A stretch of DNA of 64,000 bases from Anopheles merus (Eukaryota > Arthropoda > Insecta > Diptera > Culicidae), in the NCBI RefSeq assembly GCF_017562075.2, contig NC_054084.1:26412246-26476245 (forward strand). Direction: 5' to 3'. The translations under genes were made by a program, and so were the position numbers. This document shows, in pieces, positions 23,682 through 36,500 of the stretch; the stretch's first letter is position 1, and every line of letters starts with the position of its first letter. Below the pieces are notes generated by a model. It had not been told where the DNA came from. It saw only the letters and a list, made by a program, of their open reading frames with translations, and did no database searches.

Positions 23682-25190
23682 TGTTCAAAGTTCAAAGTAT
23701 TTAGTTGCATGTAGTAAATATATAAATGTAATGCGATTTTGCTATTATGTTGTTTTTAGCACTGAACTTACATTTCATTTGCCATATGGAATTCAAAAAA
23801 TTCAGAAATATTGTAAAGATAGAGTTTTCTAAATATTTCAAAGCACACAATAAACATGTATTTTTAGTACTTTATATAGACGAAAACTAACATAATGCTA
23901 CTTATACTGCTCTTTAAATCAGCACAACAGTTGAATCAAGCGAAAGTTCAGAAAACTTCATTAGCTTTGGTTGGAAATGAGAAATTGGCAAGTGTTTGGT
24001 TTGGGGCTAAGCAATAACGAAACTTATCCTTCTTTCTTTCTACTGCCATTCCTTGCTAAATGTATCTAGTACTGCATCCATGGTTTTGTTTATGTGTGTG
24101 TGTGTATGTTTTCCAAGCCGTTCGAATTGCAAAAGCTTCAAAGAAAAAGAAATCATATACAATCAAACTTTCATCACACTGTTTACAGGCGGTGAATGTT
24201 TGAGAGGCAAAGGAACGCAGCGAAGGAATCTGAGGAAAGCAATCTTATCGGTTAAGAAAATCGACACGATATGTGTGCGAGCGTGCGTGTGTGTCTGCAT
24301 GGCGGGTTTGTGCGAGAAAAACTCAGATTGATTGAAAATGGAACGAAATCGGTACCTTTTTTTGGCTTTCCCTTCCTTCGCCCCATATCTATTTTGGTGC
24401 CGATGGCTATAATCGAGAGAAAGTGTGTGGTGTTGATTCATGCTTGAAAACACACCCATGCACAAACACACACACTTGAACTCTTTGAGCGCAAACCCTT
24501 TGAATGCGGCAAATCCTTCATGAGTGGATATCTCAAACCTCCCTTGGCAACAGCAGCAACAGCAGCGGTACACACCGGTCGGGTGTGGCTATAAGCAAGA
24601 AAGGAATCAAACACATGATCCGCTCTGTATTTATACGTACTTGCTGCTGCTGCTACTGCTCCATTTTGTCGTTGTAGCCACTTGAGCCAGGGTTTCCAAG
24701 TCTTTTCTTCTTCTTGTTGCTACTTCAAAACATTTCTTGTGCTCAAGTGAGACATTTGCCGTCTCATACCCTGTTCCCCTCCATTGATGTAGAAGGGAGG
24801 GATACCTTTTTTTATTACTTTGTTTAGTTACGGCTACTTTTCCAAACATGATTGAACTTCTGGAACGTTTTCGTTTCCCTTTACTTCCAACTTGACACCT
24901 GCTCCGCCCAGGGTGATTTTGTGCGGTGTGGTGCATTTTCTTTTGCAAACACACTCCATCCCACGGTAAGGGGTGCTTGTTACACACACACATACATAGA
25001 CACATACAGCGCTCGTGGTGCAAGAAATGCAGCAAAGTAAAGTGTACCGTGAAGCTGCAGCTGCTGCGTCAAGTGGCGATGTTTATCTGACGCTTGGCTT
25101 TGCTGCGTGCATCTTTCTTTTCAAAAGCATGGATGTGAGCCTTAGTTGTGTGTGTATGTTACATTAAGCGTGCAAAATGTGTCGGCGTGA
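23682..25190. other. No gene recognised
   Basis: AT-rich until about 24010, then GC-mixed with GT runs near 24092 and 24275 and CAG/CTG runs near 24548 and 24644. The 134-136 codon minus-strand frames are Lys/Cys-rich translations of these repeats. Confidence 0.55.
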
Positions 25191-26280
25191 TCGCAGGAAT
25201 GTTTAATTCGCCTATATAATTTAGAATAATGGATAAAGTTTGGTGTATATTTTCACTTATTTTCTTTGCGAGCAGCATGACCTTTGTACCTATATAGGTC
25301 GAGATAATGGTTACTATCCCGTAAGCTGCGAATACATATTAGTGAACTTATGTTAATTCTTTTCAGAGCTTTTGCACACTCATTTTTTACGGGTTTTTTA
25401 CGGCTTCTTCAAAACAAACATCAAGACAAATTACCTATGTTTTCCTATTAATACTTTTGAGACCGAACTTTACTTCAAAAGAATTGCTCTCTTGGGTTAG
25501 GACAAAGGTTTGATAGCAATTCTTGATAGACTTTCATACTTCTAAACAAAAAATCCTTAAAAAACTCTGCAGGAAATACTCATTTCATAAAATGTAATCC
25601 TCTTCTTTACAGTGTTGGTTCAAACTATTTATTCCGAAGAATTTTATTTCTTACAAAATTATAACAAATTACCTAATATTTTAAATATTGATAAAGCTGC
25701 AATCATGTAATAACAAACAGATTTTTGTAAGAATTAGTTCATACTATTTTACATAACATTCATGAAAGGTATTTTATCTTCTATACCAGGACTTTTCTCT
25801 GCTTCTACTTTTCCTTTAGTCCCTCTCGAATTATCCCTCTCGAGGAAAAAAAAAACTTTCCTTTAAATCTGAACGAGATTTCCATTTCTTAAACGCTTCG
25901 CGTGAACTTGTATGTGCAGGGGACAAAGAACCGCTTTGGTCAAACATCAGCACCACCATTCCTATGCGATACCGATAATGATAGGGTTGGAAAATACAAC
26001 CCGTGTTTTATCATCCGTTGGGCTTGGCGAGAAGAAACATTTTCACTTTCTTCCCCCCAGTTAAACAAGCTTTGCCGAGATTACAGTAGTAGAAACCATT
26101 GATTATGGTGCTTTGCTTGGGCGGGGTGCTTTCTGATTTGCATACGACTTCATCTCGAGGCGGATCTTTCGTTTGCTGTATCGAACGCAATCCCATCGCT
26201 AAGCTGTTGACGTAGAATGAAATCAAACTCCAGCTCATTCTTCGCCCGCCCGTCAGCCCGGTAATTGAAACCGTATCGTA

Positions 26281-26345
26281 ACAGTAGCAGCAGCACTAGC
26301 AGCAACAACAAAATCAGTTGTAACAGCTGTAGCAGTAGCAGTAGC
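26281..26345 (+). repeat. CAG/CAA/TAG-type imperfect trinucleotide repeat
   Basis: AGTAGCAGCAGCACTAGCAGC and similar units. The minus strand gives a leucine run in a 68-codon frame, best read as repeat and not as a membrane protein. Confidence 0.85.
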
Positions 26346-27595
26346 GAAACAATCAACAGTTTGCTAAATTTGATGCGTCAAAACACTACGTATGCGCACT
26401 GTTGGTGGGAACAGAGTGAATGGTGAAAAGAATTGCTTCTGCTGCTGAGTTTGTGTTGTGAAAAAAAACTTTGATGCAGTGACGGCTTACTGTGAAACGG
26501 GATTGGGAGGCTATTTTAAGAAGGGAAAAGCTTTTTTTTTCTCCCTCCTTTTCATCGAGTTAACTCGCAATATTTCAAGCAGGCAAGAGTTAGGGAGTTT
26601 TCGGCAAAAAGTTTCAGTCGCCCTCTACGTAGGTGTGCCGAAGCATGCATGAAATGAAGGTGAAATTTTCGGTTGCGATTTGCGCCGGTTGTATTGGGAT
26701 GACCTTTCGCTTGCTTCGTTTGCTTATTGTAACCCGTCATCGCCCGGGCCTTGCTGCTTTGTGCAGAAGCTGGGAGTAGGATGTTGAAAGAGAAAGGGGG
26801 AAAAACCGAAAAGATTGGTAAAAAATATCACTCAAAACCATCAGAAGCGAAACTGACTTGCACTTGATGCCTGAAAAGGCCACAGTTGATGTCTTGGGTT
26901 ATTTACTCAGGCAGCACCAGTCGCACCAGTCGTTGCCTCTCTGCTTCGCCTTCGTTTTGCCTTCACCAAAGGAAGAAAAAAAACTGGCCACGGTTGGGTA
27001 AACCTAATACCGAGTCGCAGGCGCGCCAACACAGATGGTGCCCGCACCATCCGACGACGATGACGATGAGGAACATGTTATTTTCGTAAAGTTAAATTGA
27101 ATTTTTCTATAAGAAGTTTTAACATAATTTCGCTCGGATTCAATCTTGCACCGCATTCACTCGCCTTCCCCTTAGGAGCGCGTGCGACCGAACCCTGCAG
27201 ATGAAGCTTAACCGCAGCTATTTCGAGCCAAAAACTCAGCTCATTCCACTCCGCTTCATCCGTGTGCGAATATATTTACGACCGAAACGAATAGCAGCGC
27301 ACGCACGCTCCAACAGGACCAACGGGGTATGTGTGTGTGTGTGGGGGAGGGAAATACCACCCTGAAGGAAAGAACACGAGACGTAACGAGATAGCGTAAT
27401 GCTACCCCTTGATAAGTCACGGCAAAGTGAAGCACGAGCGCGAAGGAAAGTGTCGCGGATAAAGCGGATCAAGTGAAGCAGCAGACGAGATGATTGCTAA
27501 CTGCACTGAACGCATCGAATACAAATCGGAATGGATTTTTTTTTGCCTGGTTTTGCTCCGGCGTGTAATACTATAGCAAATGAAAAGCGCTGCCT

Positions 27596-27616
27596 TGTTG
27601 TTGTTGTTGTTGTTGT
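27596..27616 (+). repeat. (TTG)7 repeat
   Basis: Seven TTG units. Confidence 0.9.
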
Positions 27617-28300
27617 GTATAGCGGAGGACAAAATTGTAGCGATTGAATTGGAAAGTTTGATGGTTTTGTCAATGGTGCCTGCCCGTCGAAACTTGTTGA
27701 GCCGGTGGTGTAAAACTGTTGTAAAAAGTTAAACTGTTTAGCTGGATTTGGCTAAACGAGATTCTGATTGGGAATTGGGATTGGTATAACGGCTTGGTTG
27801 TTGTTTTTAAGTTCGAGCAGTTCTTGGTTAAATTATATAAAATCGATTGAAAGTGTACTACAGTTGTAGAATAACTGTTATCTGTAGCTGGTGTAGTTAA
27901 CAGGGTTTAGCGCGGAATGTTTGCTTGAGAATTATTAAAATATTCCCTGGTTGTGGAAACATTGATAATACATCATTGCACGCTTAAGAGTTTACGGTGT
28001 CTTCAATTGAGTTGTGTCTTATTAAATTTGAACGAATCATTAATAGAGCAAGACACACACTTGATCGAATATTATTTTTTTTTCAATCTAATCATAAATG
28101 GTCCTGGATTGTCCCATGTAGTGCAGACTATATATTTATTTATTCAGAGCCGGTAGAAATAGTAGGTACAGTATCATATGATGTCAATTGAAAAGCGGTG
28201 AATTTCACTACCAGATTGTGTAGTTTTAAAACATTGGCTAAAATGGACGAAATTGGTGAAACTATCCATAATTAAACAAATCAAATCTACTAGTATCACT

Positions 28301-28321
28301 GACACTTTCCTAGTAAGTGTC
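28301..28321. repeat. 7 bp hairpin GACACTT/AAGTGTC
   Basis: Perfect 7 bp arms around TCCTAGT. Confidence 0.5.
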
Positions 28322-28470
28322 GCAATAAAAGCCTTGCACTAGTTGATTTCAAAATTGGTCCAATAAGACCATTAAAGTAGCAATTGTTTTCACCTTCACT
28401 CGGAAGCACCGTTGGTGGTTCGGTGGTATCGAAAGCGTTCCACAACTTCTTGATAAATATGCTTATAGCA

Positions 28471-31400
28471 AAAACCAGCTGCGCCTCAACAAAAGATGAA
28501 CCCGCGTGAATGCACGTGTGTCGGAAATCTTACCGTCGACGCTAAGGTGCGCTTCAGCTACCGCCGGGGTGTCGATTTCGATCTTAAAAGCCATCCCGTT
28601 AAGAAACGGGCGCGCAACCGAACCGAACGGGCGACTTTTTGCCGAGCCGCAGCGCAAGTTGGGCGCATTTCATATTTTGAAAACAATAATCTTAACTTTT
28701 GCGAGTGCGGCGGTGCAGCTGGTGCACAACCACATTAGACTTGCGTTCTAGGGTCGCATCCGGTCTGTGCGCAGCGCTAGTCGAGATACGTATATAGTCA
28801 CCCAGCACCGGTCTAAAGAAGCGTGATTGTGTACGAGAGGGGCAAGCGAGGGTGAACTTTGCACTTTGTACATTTTTTCAAGCGTCGAGCGTTGACGAAA
28901 CTTCTCACCCTTTTGCACGTTCCAACCCTCCCCCCCCCCCGCTAGATGTGAGGTGTGTGGTATTTGTGGGGATTGGAAGCTTTCCCTCGTGACCCGAAAA
29001 ATGTGATCCGGAAAGGAAAAGGGAAGCACAGAGTGCGATAATGCATCCTCGTAGAGTCGCATATGCCCGCACTCGATCGCAACCCGTTGTTGGGCTGTAG
29101 TGCGGTTTTTGACGGCAAAGTTGCAATCCACGGGCAAGTAGTGTTCCGGGTGCCCGGGTGGGTGCAAGGGGGCAAGCTCTGTACCCGGGCGCCACTTTAG
29201 CGCATTATATTGTTGCACTTGCACAGTACACACATTTTCGCCCGCATGCAGATTGCACAAGCTAGCTGAAGGGATGCGGTTGCTTTTTGGTGGCAAAGCG
29301 CGAATCCTTTACGCGAATATGTTTTCGAAAATTGAACCATCTTTTCCATCTCTGGCGGGGTGGAGACGCCTGTGACTCATATATATAAGCGTGTGAGTGT
29401 GTGGGTGCGTAGATGCAGCAACGAGCGGCAGCGGAAAGTAAAGCGTGAAGGTAACTTTAATGTATCCACGCTGGGAGAAATCAAGCAAGTGGGGGAAAAC
29501 GCGTCGAAAAACATATTCGCAATATGCCACCCTGCAGTCAGTGCTTTCGTGCAATCATCACGTTAGGGGGTGGAGATTCAACTTCTGCTCCATCGCCAGC
29601 TTTGTGTAAAGTTTGGGCGGTCTTAAAAAGTTAAAAGTAATCAACGAGATCAGTAAGTTGCGGTTGCCGGTTGGAGGAGTGTGTTGCTTGGCTGGCTGGA
29701 AGTGAGGCTTTACGAAATGTTGGCTGTGGCCGCCTGGTGTATGATGGTTTGTTTCCTCCAGAGTTTGTCGTTTATGAGGGCGGCAGCATAGAGTGGCACA
29801 AATGTAAAGTTTTATAATTATTTCCGGTACAAACAAGCATTACTTTTGAAAGTATTTGGATAAAACTGCTCCCTTGCTACTATGGTTGTTAATTGACTAT
29901 TGTCTTTTACTTTTTATAACAACAGATGTATAGCAGTAGTAGAGAAGGATAATCTTTTTAGATCGATCTACGATCACCATTGGAATCAAACTGTGAGTGT
30001 AATTAAATATCAGGTTTTTGTGTCATCTTGAAGCTCTAAAGGCCTAAAGATCTCTGAAAAAATATTTTTTCGTTAACTCTTGAGCCCGCCTCAATTCAAA
30101 CCACAATTCAACGTTAGTATGATAACTTTCTTTGCTGTTTTTAACACGGATTTACAGTAATGAGTTTCAAAATGGCATCCGAGCTATAGGGGTACATTTT
30201 GTACTCCAGTGTGCTATACTATACAATTTGATTATACCTTGGCTGTTCTCTCATTTGCTTAGTTTATGAGCATTGTTTTAAACACATGCGGTACCTAATT
30301 TTCTCTTGATTTCCTTATGCACCGACATAGCAGTAACGCAACGTCACAAAAAAGGCTAACAATCGGCGACGATAGTTTTACCAATAAAAACTGGGGGTTT
30401 TAAAAAAAGGGGGAGCAAAAAGTATGCCGGCTCCGGCTTTCCTTCGGAAGCGTTAAAAAACTTCCTGTTCCTAATTTTTGTTTCGAGTTCGAAATCCACC
30501 GCAACCGCGTTACACAACTTTCACCGGCTGGCTGCAAAATAGATTGAGAGAAAGAGAGAGAGAGTGAGAGATGGAAATAAAAACACCAACGCAAAACTGC
30601 ATCCACACGGACCAGCAAATGCAAACAACGGCCGGGTTGGTGGGGTGGAAACCCGAGGGGCCTGGGTGACGGTTTACGGTGTTAACTGCATTATCTTTAC
30701 CCGGTGTCTGTCTCACTGTGTAGCGCATCCGTTCGAGGCGTGGACTCAGCTCGAGATTCGTCGCATAAGGGACGAATGCAAACTTTTTACCACCGCACAA
30801 CCCTCCCCCAAACTCCCCCCTCTAGCGCACTGGTGGCAAGATAGTTAACTTTCTATTTTCTTTTCTGGTCCCCACTGGGTGTTGAGGCCGCCCGCACTCT
30901 CCGCCGGGTCGCAACTCTCCGGTGTGTTGGTTTGGTGTGCGAGTGGGGAAGCAAGTTCGAATTAAATTTTTAAACTTGTTTCCTTCGGTTTTAGTTTGTT
31001 GCAACGAGGAACCAGCAGCCAGCAAAAAAAAAAGTACCGAAAGCACCAAACGAAACGGGACGAGTGCGCTATTTGCCAGCTCTTCAGACTGTGAAATTTA
31101 GTCATGAGCGGGGAAACCCGGGGAAATGACTTTGGTCGTCGTGTGCATTGAAGTGGATTCTGTCTGTCTGTCCGTAGTTCTTTCTTTTTTGTTTGCCTGT
31201 GTGCGCTTGTTTGTGAAACAGGCAACGTTATTCGGTTTGCAGCTGGCAGCTTGGCGAAAATAACTTTCGTTTATTAGAACTTTGCAGTTATTTTCGCACA
31301 TCTCCCCGCCCCTGGTCGGAGTTTTTTTTTGGTGGGCCACGGTGCGCTGGGAGAAGAGTCGTTTTTTCTTTTTAACATTAATTGCACATAATGAAGACTG

Positions 31401-32280
31401 ATAAAAATTGTGCGACACAAACGGATGGTTATGTTCTTCTCCCGCGTGTACCACCACTTGCTCGCTTTAATAGAAATAACATGCCCGATAGGTTGGTTGG
31501 GCCTGCCCGATCTTGTAAATCGAGGGAAAAATAAAACCGAGCACGCAACCGATAAACTATCTTCTGTCCGCCCCGAGCCATCACAGGCTGGGGCAGGTTT
31601 TAAAACAAACGAAGCTAGTCAAACTGCCGCAACCATTTGAAGCTCGTTTATAATGGGAAAAGTTTGCCATCGTCACCCATGGCAAACCGCTGACCGATCC
31701 GGGATCCGGAAGTGCGTCAGTGGGCGTGGAACTGGACGTGTCCTTTTTTTTGCTGCTGCTCCTTCGCATTCTTCATTTGCCTTTTTGCCTTCATTGTCCA
31801 TCCATTAGGAGACTTACGCTGGCACTGCGTGGAGAGAAAAAAAGCCTGTACCTTACGCCACGCCAGATGGTAGTGGCATTGAGTTAGGTGAATAGTTTTC
31901 GCTCACTCGCCACGCCAAAGCCATCCGACGGGTCCGGGGTCCGGGTTTTTGCACGTAATTAATGAGGCAATAGTTTTGTCATTTTGCAAAACTCTGCGGT
32001 CTTACGGGCCTCCAATGCGAACCGTGAATGGTGGGGAGATGTCGAGGGCAGGCAGAAGTTTATGGAATCTCTGGATCTGAAATCGATGAGCGAAAGTTTC
32101 TGCGTTCAAAGTTACTGCTTGCCAACCCACCCTTTACTCCCTTCACCCTTCGGGTTTACAGTTTTACAGAGCGTTGGTTGTAATTAATGAGCGGTGGCCT
32201 GGGATGGTGTCCAGCCGAACCAGAAAAACGGTTAGTGATTGAATAGAAAAAGGTTGGGTTGGGGCGGGAGGCAGTTGGGA
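28471..32280. other. Mostly GC-richer unique DNA, no gene recognised
   Basis: A 182-codon minus-strand frame (29296-28748) overlaps two others in different phases and crosses the C11 run; no domain is seen. 29840-30340 is AT-rich and featureless. A GA-rich run lies near 30546-30570. Confidence 0.55.
28930..28940 (+). repeat. Poly-C run of 11
   Basis: Eleven consecutive C preceded by CCCT. Confidence 0.85.
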
Positions 32281-32787
32281 ATAGTAATGCAAATAAGGAC
32301 AACAACTGTCACAAACGATGCTACAATTATTGCAATTTCGGGGTGATGGCGTTGTGTGCAGGGTCATAAATGTTGCTTGGTTTTTACAAAAAAAGGAAAG
32401 TTTGTCCTTTTGGATGATTTCATTGGGAAGAAATGCATTGAACAAAACATCAATTGATAAACCGCTACAAAAAGAGATTGTGGAGATTATAAGTGTCTGT
32501 GGATTGTATATTTTGATGGAGATGCTCAATTAATAAGGAAGACACATATTTTGTGACATGAAAAGATATTTTGATATCAGTATTAAAGGTCAATTTCGTC
32601 TCACATTGGCCTAGACGAAAATAGATCAACCTTCGTGAAATTTTCTGGTGTCGATAGTTGTTTATGATCGTTTCAATATCTACTTTTCTGGGAGACACAT
32701 TTTGTCCTGAGCACCTTGAGCTAAAATGAGAGGCAAATACTATTTTACCATTCGACTACAAGGATTGTATTTTGTTGGGATATCCCC

Positions 32788-32902
32788 ATCTCTTCAAAAT
32801 GAATTGTTTCTTTAAGATGAACTTTACGACGGTTCTGTAAGATTCGATACATTGTGTGTCTCTTTAAGATGAATGTGTCTCTAAGACGAATATTCTCTAA
32901 GC
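32788..32902 (+). repeat. Diverged repeats of TCTTTAAGATGAA
   Basis: TCTTCAAAATGAA (32791), TTCTTTAAGATGAA (near 32808), CTCTTTAAGATGAA (near 32860), CTCTAAGACGAA (near 32879) and TCTCTAAGCTCC (near 32894). Irregular spacing; looks like a short decayed array. Confidence 0.55.
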
Positions 32903-33055
32903 TCCATATGCGCCTATTCTTCGTCAGCTGATCAGTCTTGACCCCGCTTGACCCTGTTTTGTGACCACTGCCGAACTTGTTTCTAATTGGCCCTAAAATC
33001 GATAATATAGTTGTCTCATGTTAAGGGTTATCTTTCTGCCCTTGTCTGTCCAGCA

Positions 33056-33064
33056 GCGCCATCT
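33056..33064 (-). promoter_or_regulatory. CTCF-like core motif AGATGGCGC
   Basis: GCGCCATCT on the plus strand, 22 bp before the 9 bp hairpin at 33087. Confidence 0.25.
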
Positions 33065-33086
33065 GATGTTTTCATAATAAATTATT

Positions 33087-33107
33087 CGAGCTGTCCTTGA
33101 CAGCTCG
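33087..33107. repeat. Perfect 9 bp hairpin, 3 nt loop
   Basis: CGAGCTGTC-CTT-GACAGCTCG, a GC-containing stem 65 bp upstream of the Harbinger-like MITE. Confidence 0.85.
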
Positions 33108-33138
33108 TTGTTTTGATAAACATTACGGCCGTTGATCT

Positions 33139-33158
33139 GCACGAGGTAGATATCGTGC
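33139..33158. repeat. 6 bp hairpin GCACGA/TCGTGC
   Basis: GCACGA, 8 nt loop, TCGTGC; 14 bp before the left end of the Harbinger-like MITE. Its GCACGAGGT partly echoes the ACACGAGGT in the MITE arm. Confidence 0.6.
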
Positions 33159-33172
33159 CAACATGCACCTTA

Positions 33173-33240
33173 CCGTGCGGCTACACGAGGTGAAATGTAC
33201 AGCGAAAAAAACTATTTGGCAGGTTAAATATCTGACAGAT
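33173..33240 (+). repeat. Left terminal inverted repeat of the Harbinger-like MITE
   Basis: 68 bp arm, inverted partner of 33431-33498 with 7 mismatches. It contains two related submotifs, GAGGTGAAATGTACAG and CAGGTTAAATATCTGACAGAT (shown with its shared start CAGGT), which may be subterminal transposase-binding repeats. Confidence 0.88.
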
Positions 33241-33430
33241 CTGACGTAAATCGAAATTCGCTTAAAAAGAATATCTTCTTAAGCAGAACATTCCCCAGTA
33301 CGAAGAAATGATGAATTGTTGGGTGAAAATTGACGAAATACTTGATATTTAAGTTATTTAATGGACTTAGTTGCGATTTTGTACACGTTATATGTTTACA
33401 TTGCACATCGGCTGATTGCTGTGATGCGTT

Positions 33431-33498
33431 ATCTGACAGATATTTCACCTGTCAAATTGTTAATTTCGCTGTATATTTCACCTCGTGTAGCCGCGCGG
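33431..33498 (-). repeat. Right terminal inverted repeat of the Harbinger-like MITE
   Basis: 68 bp arm, inverted partner of 33173-33240. Read on the minus strand it starts CCGCGCGGCTACACGAGG and keeps the GGTGAAATAT submotif twice. Confidence 0.88.
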
Positions 33499-33501
33499 TT
33501 A

Positions 33502-36500
33502 GAGAGATTTTACTGTAAATTTTAGCATAATATCTGGGGTCATGCGGTTTGATATTCGTGCCTAATTCAACGAAATGCATGCAATGCCTCAAAATAACTC
33601 AACGAATTCAAAACCTTCAATCAACGTGATTCGTAGAAGCTCATTTGCGTAGAACCACTCAACCAATCAAAACCCTCTTCCTGTTCGGGTCGCATAGCAT
33701 CCGATATGCAGGCATAGAGATACCATAGCAATAATAGCACTATAAACACAGCACACAGGTATCAGTGTTATGCTATTTTGAACGCTTCAAAGCACAAATC
33801 ACACTCCGCCTTCCCATGGACATCTCTCTTTAGAGAAGAATTCTTAGAATGGTTCACAATAGATGTTGCGATAGTTCCACCAAGTCAGGCATCATAACTG
33901 ACCATGAGCCCGTAGCGTACATACATATTCAAAGCGTAACAATTCAAATCATTGATCATTGATCATCAATAGCGACGCAGAAAGCATCCGGCTGCCATTA
34001 TAAAAAGGCAATCGAAAAAGAAATGCACTTTGAAAGTGTGCACTTTTTCCAGAAAGTATGTTGTTTTGTCCGCATTCGTATTTCTCCTTATCCATTCATT
34101 CTTTCTTTATGGGTTTTTTTGTATCTAAAGAAGCTATTTAGTATCTCAATTCCAAAAATGGACAGTGAAGCTCGCCAGAAATCAACCAAGTTTCCCGTTT
34201 GTTCTCTGCAATTCATTTGGACAATGGATGGAATGCTAGCTGTTACGAGAGAGCTGTGTTGGGAGCAGCAGTAGTAAGAAAAACAGCAGTCCACAAAACG
34301 ATTCCATTCCGTGTACCGAGAATCGTCTTGCGCTGTTGACGAGAGTTTGCCGGCTGGGTTGAGATTTTTGTTATCACACAAATGGACGCGAAGAGGAGGA
34401 GGAAAAAAAAACACATGATTCCGCAACAACACTGCTAACCGTTTACCACGCTGCGCCGTCCGGACAGCAGTGGACTAAGTGCAACAAAAAAGAAAAGAGT
34501 AGAAAAACAACCCCACGCCAACTGGTAGCTGTGGTCGTCGGCATTGAGATGTTGGTGGCATGTTTGCCCAGTTCAGTCGGAGGAGGAGCAGCGAGCGAAT
34601 CGCACATTTAGAATTTTGTTTTCTTCGCTACCCCTTCCATCCCAAGCGCCGTGCTGCACACCGTTTGTTTGTGTCATCTTTAGTGCCGTCATGTTTTTGC
34701 TTCATTCCATTTTCCGAACAGGCTGCACATGCATGTGTGTGTGTCTATGTGTTGATGTAGTGATACACTATCGGTTGGGAAAAGCATTTTCCACTTTTGA
34801 ATGTGTCTCGTTCTGCGGCCTTTTTTGTTCGCCTTTACCCAGTTTTCCTTTCCGGGTTTCGTGCAGGGAGTAAAAGAATCTTTTCCGTTTTTATTACAAC
34901 AATGAATGGACTTGATGGCAGGCTACAAGAAAGCGGTGCAGGAATCTGCGATCAGCAAAGCGGGCGTAGCTCAGACTGGTGCCCGAGAAGCAGCAGTTGT
35001 ATGGTATCTCTCCAGAAATGATATCACATTACCGATAGATCGCATGTCGAATAGAAATAACCATTTCTTTTGGGGAGGATGGTGTTTTCGAGTTGCATAT
35101 CTTGCACACGCTGACCATTTCTTTTGCTCCGTGAGTGTTATTTTCTAGTTATTTTCTAAATAATAAAAAAAAATGTAACACACGAGATTCTGGTACCCCG
35201 TTATCGTGACCGTATCACTTGCAGTATGATTGCAATCACCTCCATCGTCGTGTTTTCAATTAGTGAGCAACAAAAAGGGGAGAAGAAAAAAGAACCGCTG
35301 TACAATATTGCCTATAATTCCAAGGAACGCTTTCACCTCCATTTTGCTTGCGCTCTCACTTCTTTTCCACTTTTCCGTGTAATGCAATTTGTCATGATAC
35401 CTAATATCCGACCTGTGCTCGCTTGATGATGCTCGCAGGCTCACATCCGCTGGCCGAGATAGTTCGCCAAAGCTATCGGTAGTGCTTTTGTGTGCGTGCC
35501 TTCTTTTTCTATCCATCTCAGCCTGTTGGCTGGTATTTGCTTTCACCACCAGGCAGCAGAGGCGCCAGGGGTGTTTTTTTTATTCCCTTTCGTCTCGCTA
35601 AACGATGATGCGCTTTTTCTACTTTTTCCCCCGAGATTCAATTATCTGATGAAATTAAATAATAACCCAGTGCCGGCGAGAAGAGAAGCGTTGTGCGTTG
35701 CATGTTGCTGCTGGTGGAGAAACTGGAGCAACCCAACCAGGGCGAGGACAGGTAACACAAACAAACGCTTCGGGGATACACGCTTCCTAGGATTATCCGG
35801 AAGTACTCGCGGAACAGTCTTGTGATGGTTTTGGAACCTCTCCTCTTTGTTTGTTTGTTAGTTTTCTTTCCCTTCATTAACTTATTTTTCAGCGGCATTC
35901 ATTGGTTTGTTATTGTGGCTGAAAGCTGCTGAAAGCTCATCACATCATGGTAGTTCTAGGAAATCCATTTCAATGAATTTGAATAGAACAAGAACCATTC
36001 CAATATGATTCCATATTTCGCCGATTTTCACAGTGATTCCTTTGCTATTGTTTTGCAAAGAACTGACCCCCCTTTTCTAGCAAGCTATTCATGCAATAAA
36101 ACATTTATTCAAAACGCTCCGTTGTATTGGTTCAATGGAAAAACAATCGATTTCATTTTTAGCTAGTTTAGTGTACTGTCCACACATATTTGTTACCAAA
36201 AGGGCAAAGCTACTTAAACGAAATCCATCATCATCATTTCTATACAACATGCTCTTTGTCATTTCTCTCAACATGTCTCTTTGTACAACATTTGTTTGCT
36301 TAAGCCAAATAGGATTGGAATTTCTATTTCATTCATTTTCCTAGCGTTTGTGTTGTTTATATATGTGATAGAGAAAAAGTCTTAGATCACTTAAATATGT
36401 TTAGGTTCCTAAATGTTTTCATTTTGGGTAGATTAAACACAATCCCAGCATTAAATGGAGCAACGTTCTCAAAAGACACACCGGCTACACCGTCGTGCTT

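Larger units (their letters stand above)
25191..28470. other. Alternating AT-rich and mixed DNA, no gene
   Basis: AT-rich at 25191-25890 and 27650-28470. In the latter are the hairpin at 28301 and a GTGAATTTCAC palindrome near 28199. Between them lie the trinucleotide repeats at 26281 and 27596 and a GT/G run near 27330. Confidence 0.55.
32281..33086. other. AT-rich island upstream of the Harbinger-like MITE
   Basis: Holds the TCTTTAAGATGAA decayed repeats and a CTCF-like core at 33056. A 121-codon minus-strand frame (32529-32164) is unrecognised. Confidence 0.5.
33173..33498. mobile_element. PIF/Harbinger-like MITE with long terminal inverted repeats
   Basis: A 326 bp element with two 68 bp inverted arms (33173-33240 and 33431-33498) that match at 61 of 68 positions by hand alignment. 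It is flanked on both sides by the direct repeat TTA (33170-33172 and 33499-33501). A 3 bp TWA duplication is the hallmark of PIF/Harbinger transposition. The arms start CCG(T/C)GCGGCTACACGAGG and end ATCTGACAGAT. The interior is AT-rich and codes for nothing. A short non-coding element with TIRs of this kind is a MITE mobilised in trans. The exact family is not known to me, and a 3 bp duplication could also arise by chance. Confidence 0.85.

Noticed and set aside
26150..26356. Leucine-rich frame resembling a membrane segment
   Set aside because: Produced by CAG/TAG trinucleotide repeats on the other strand.
28748..29296. 182-codon minus-strand frame
   Set aside because: Overlaps two other frames in different phases and crosses a C11 run; no recognisable domain.
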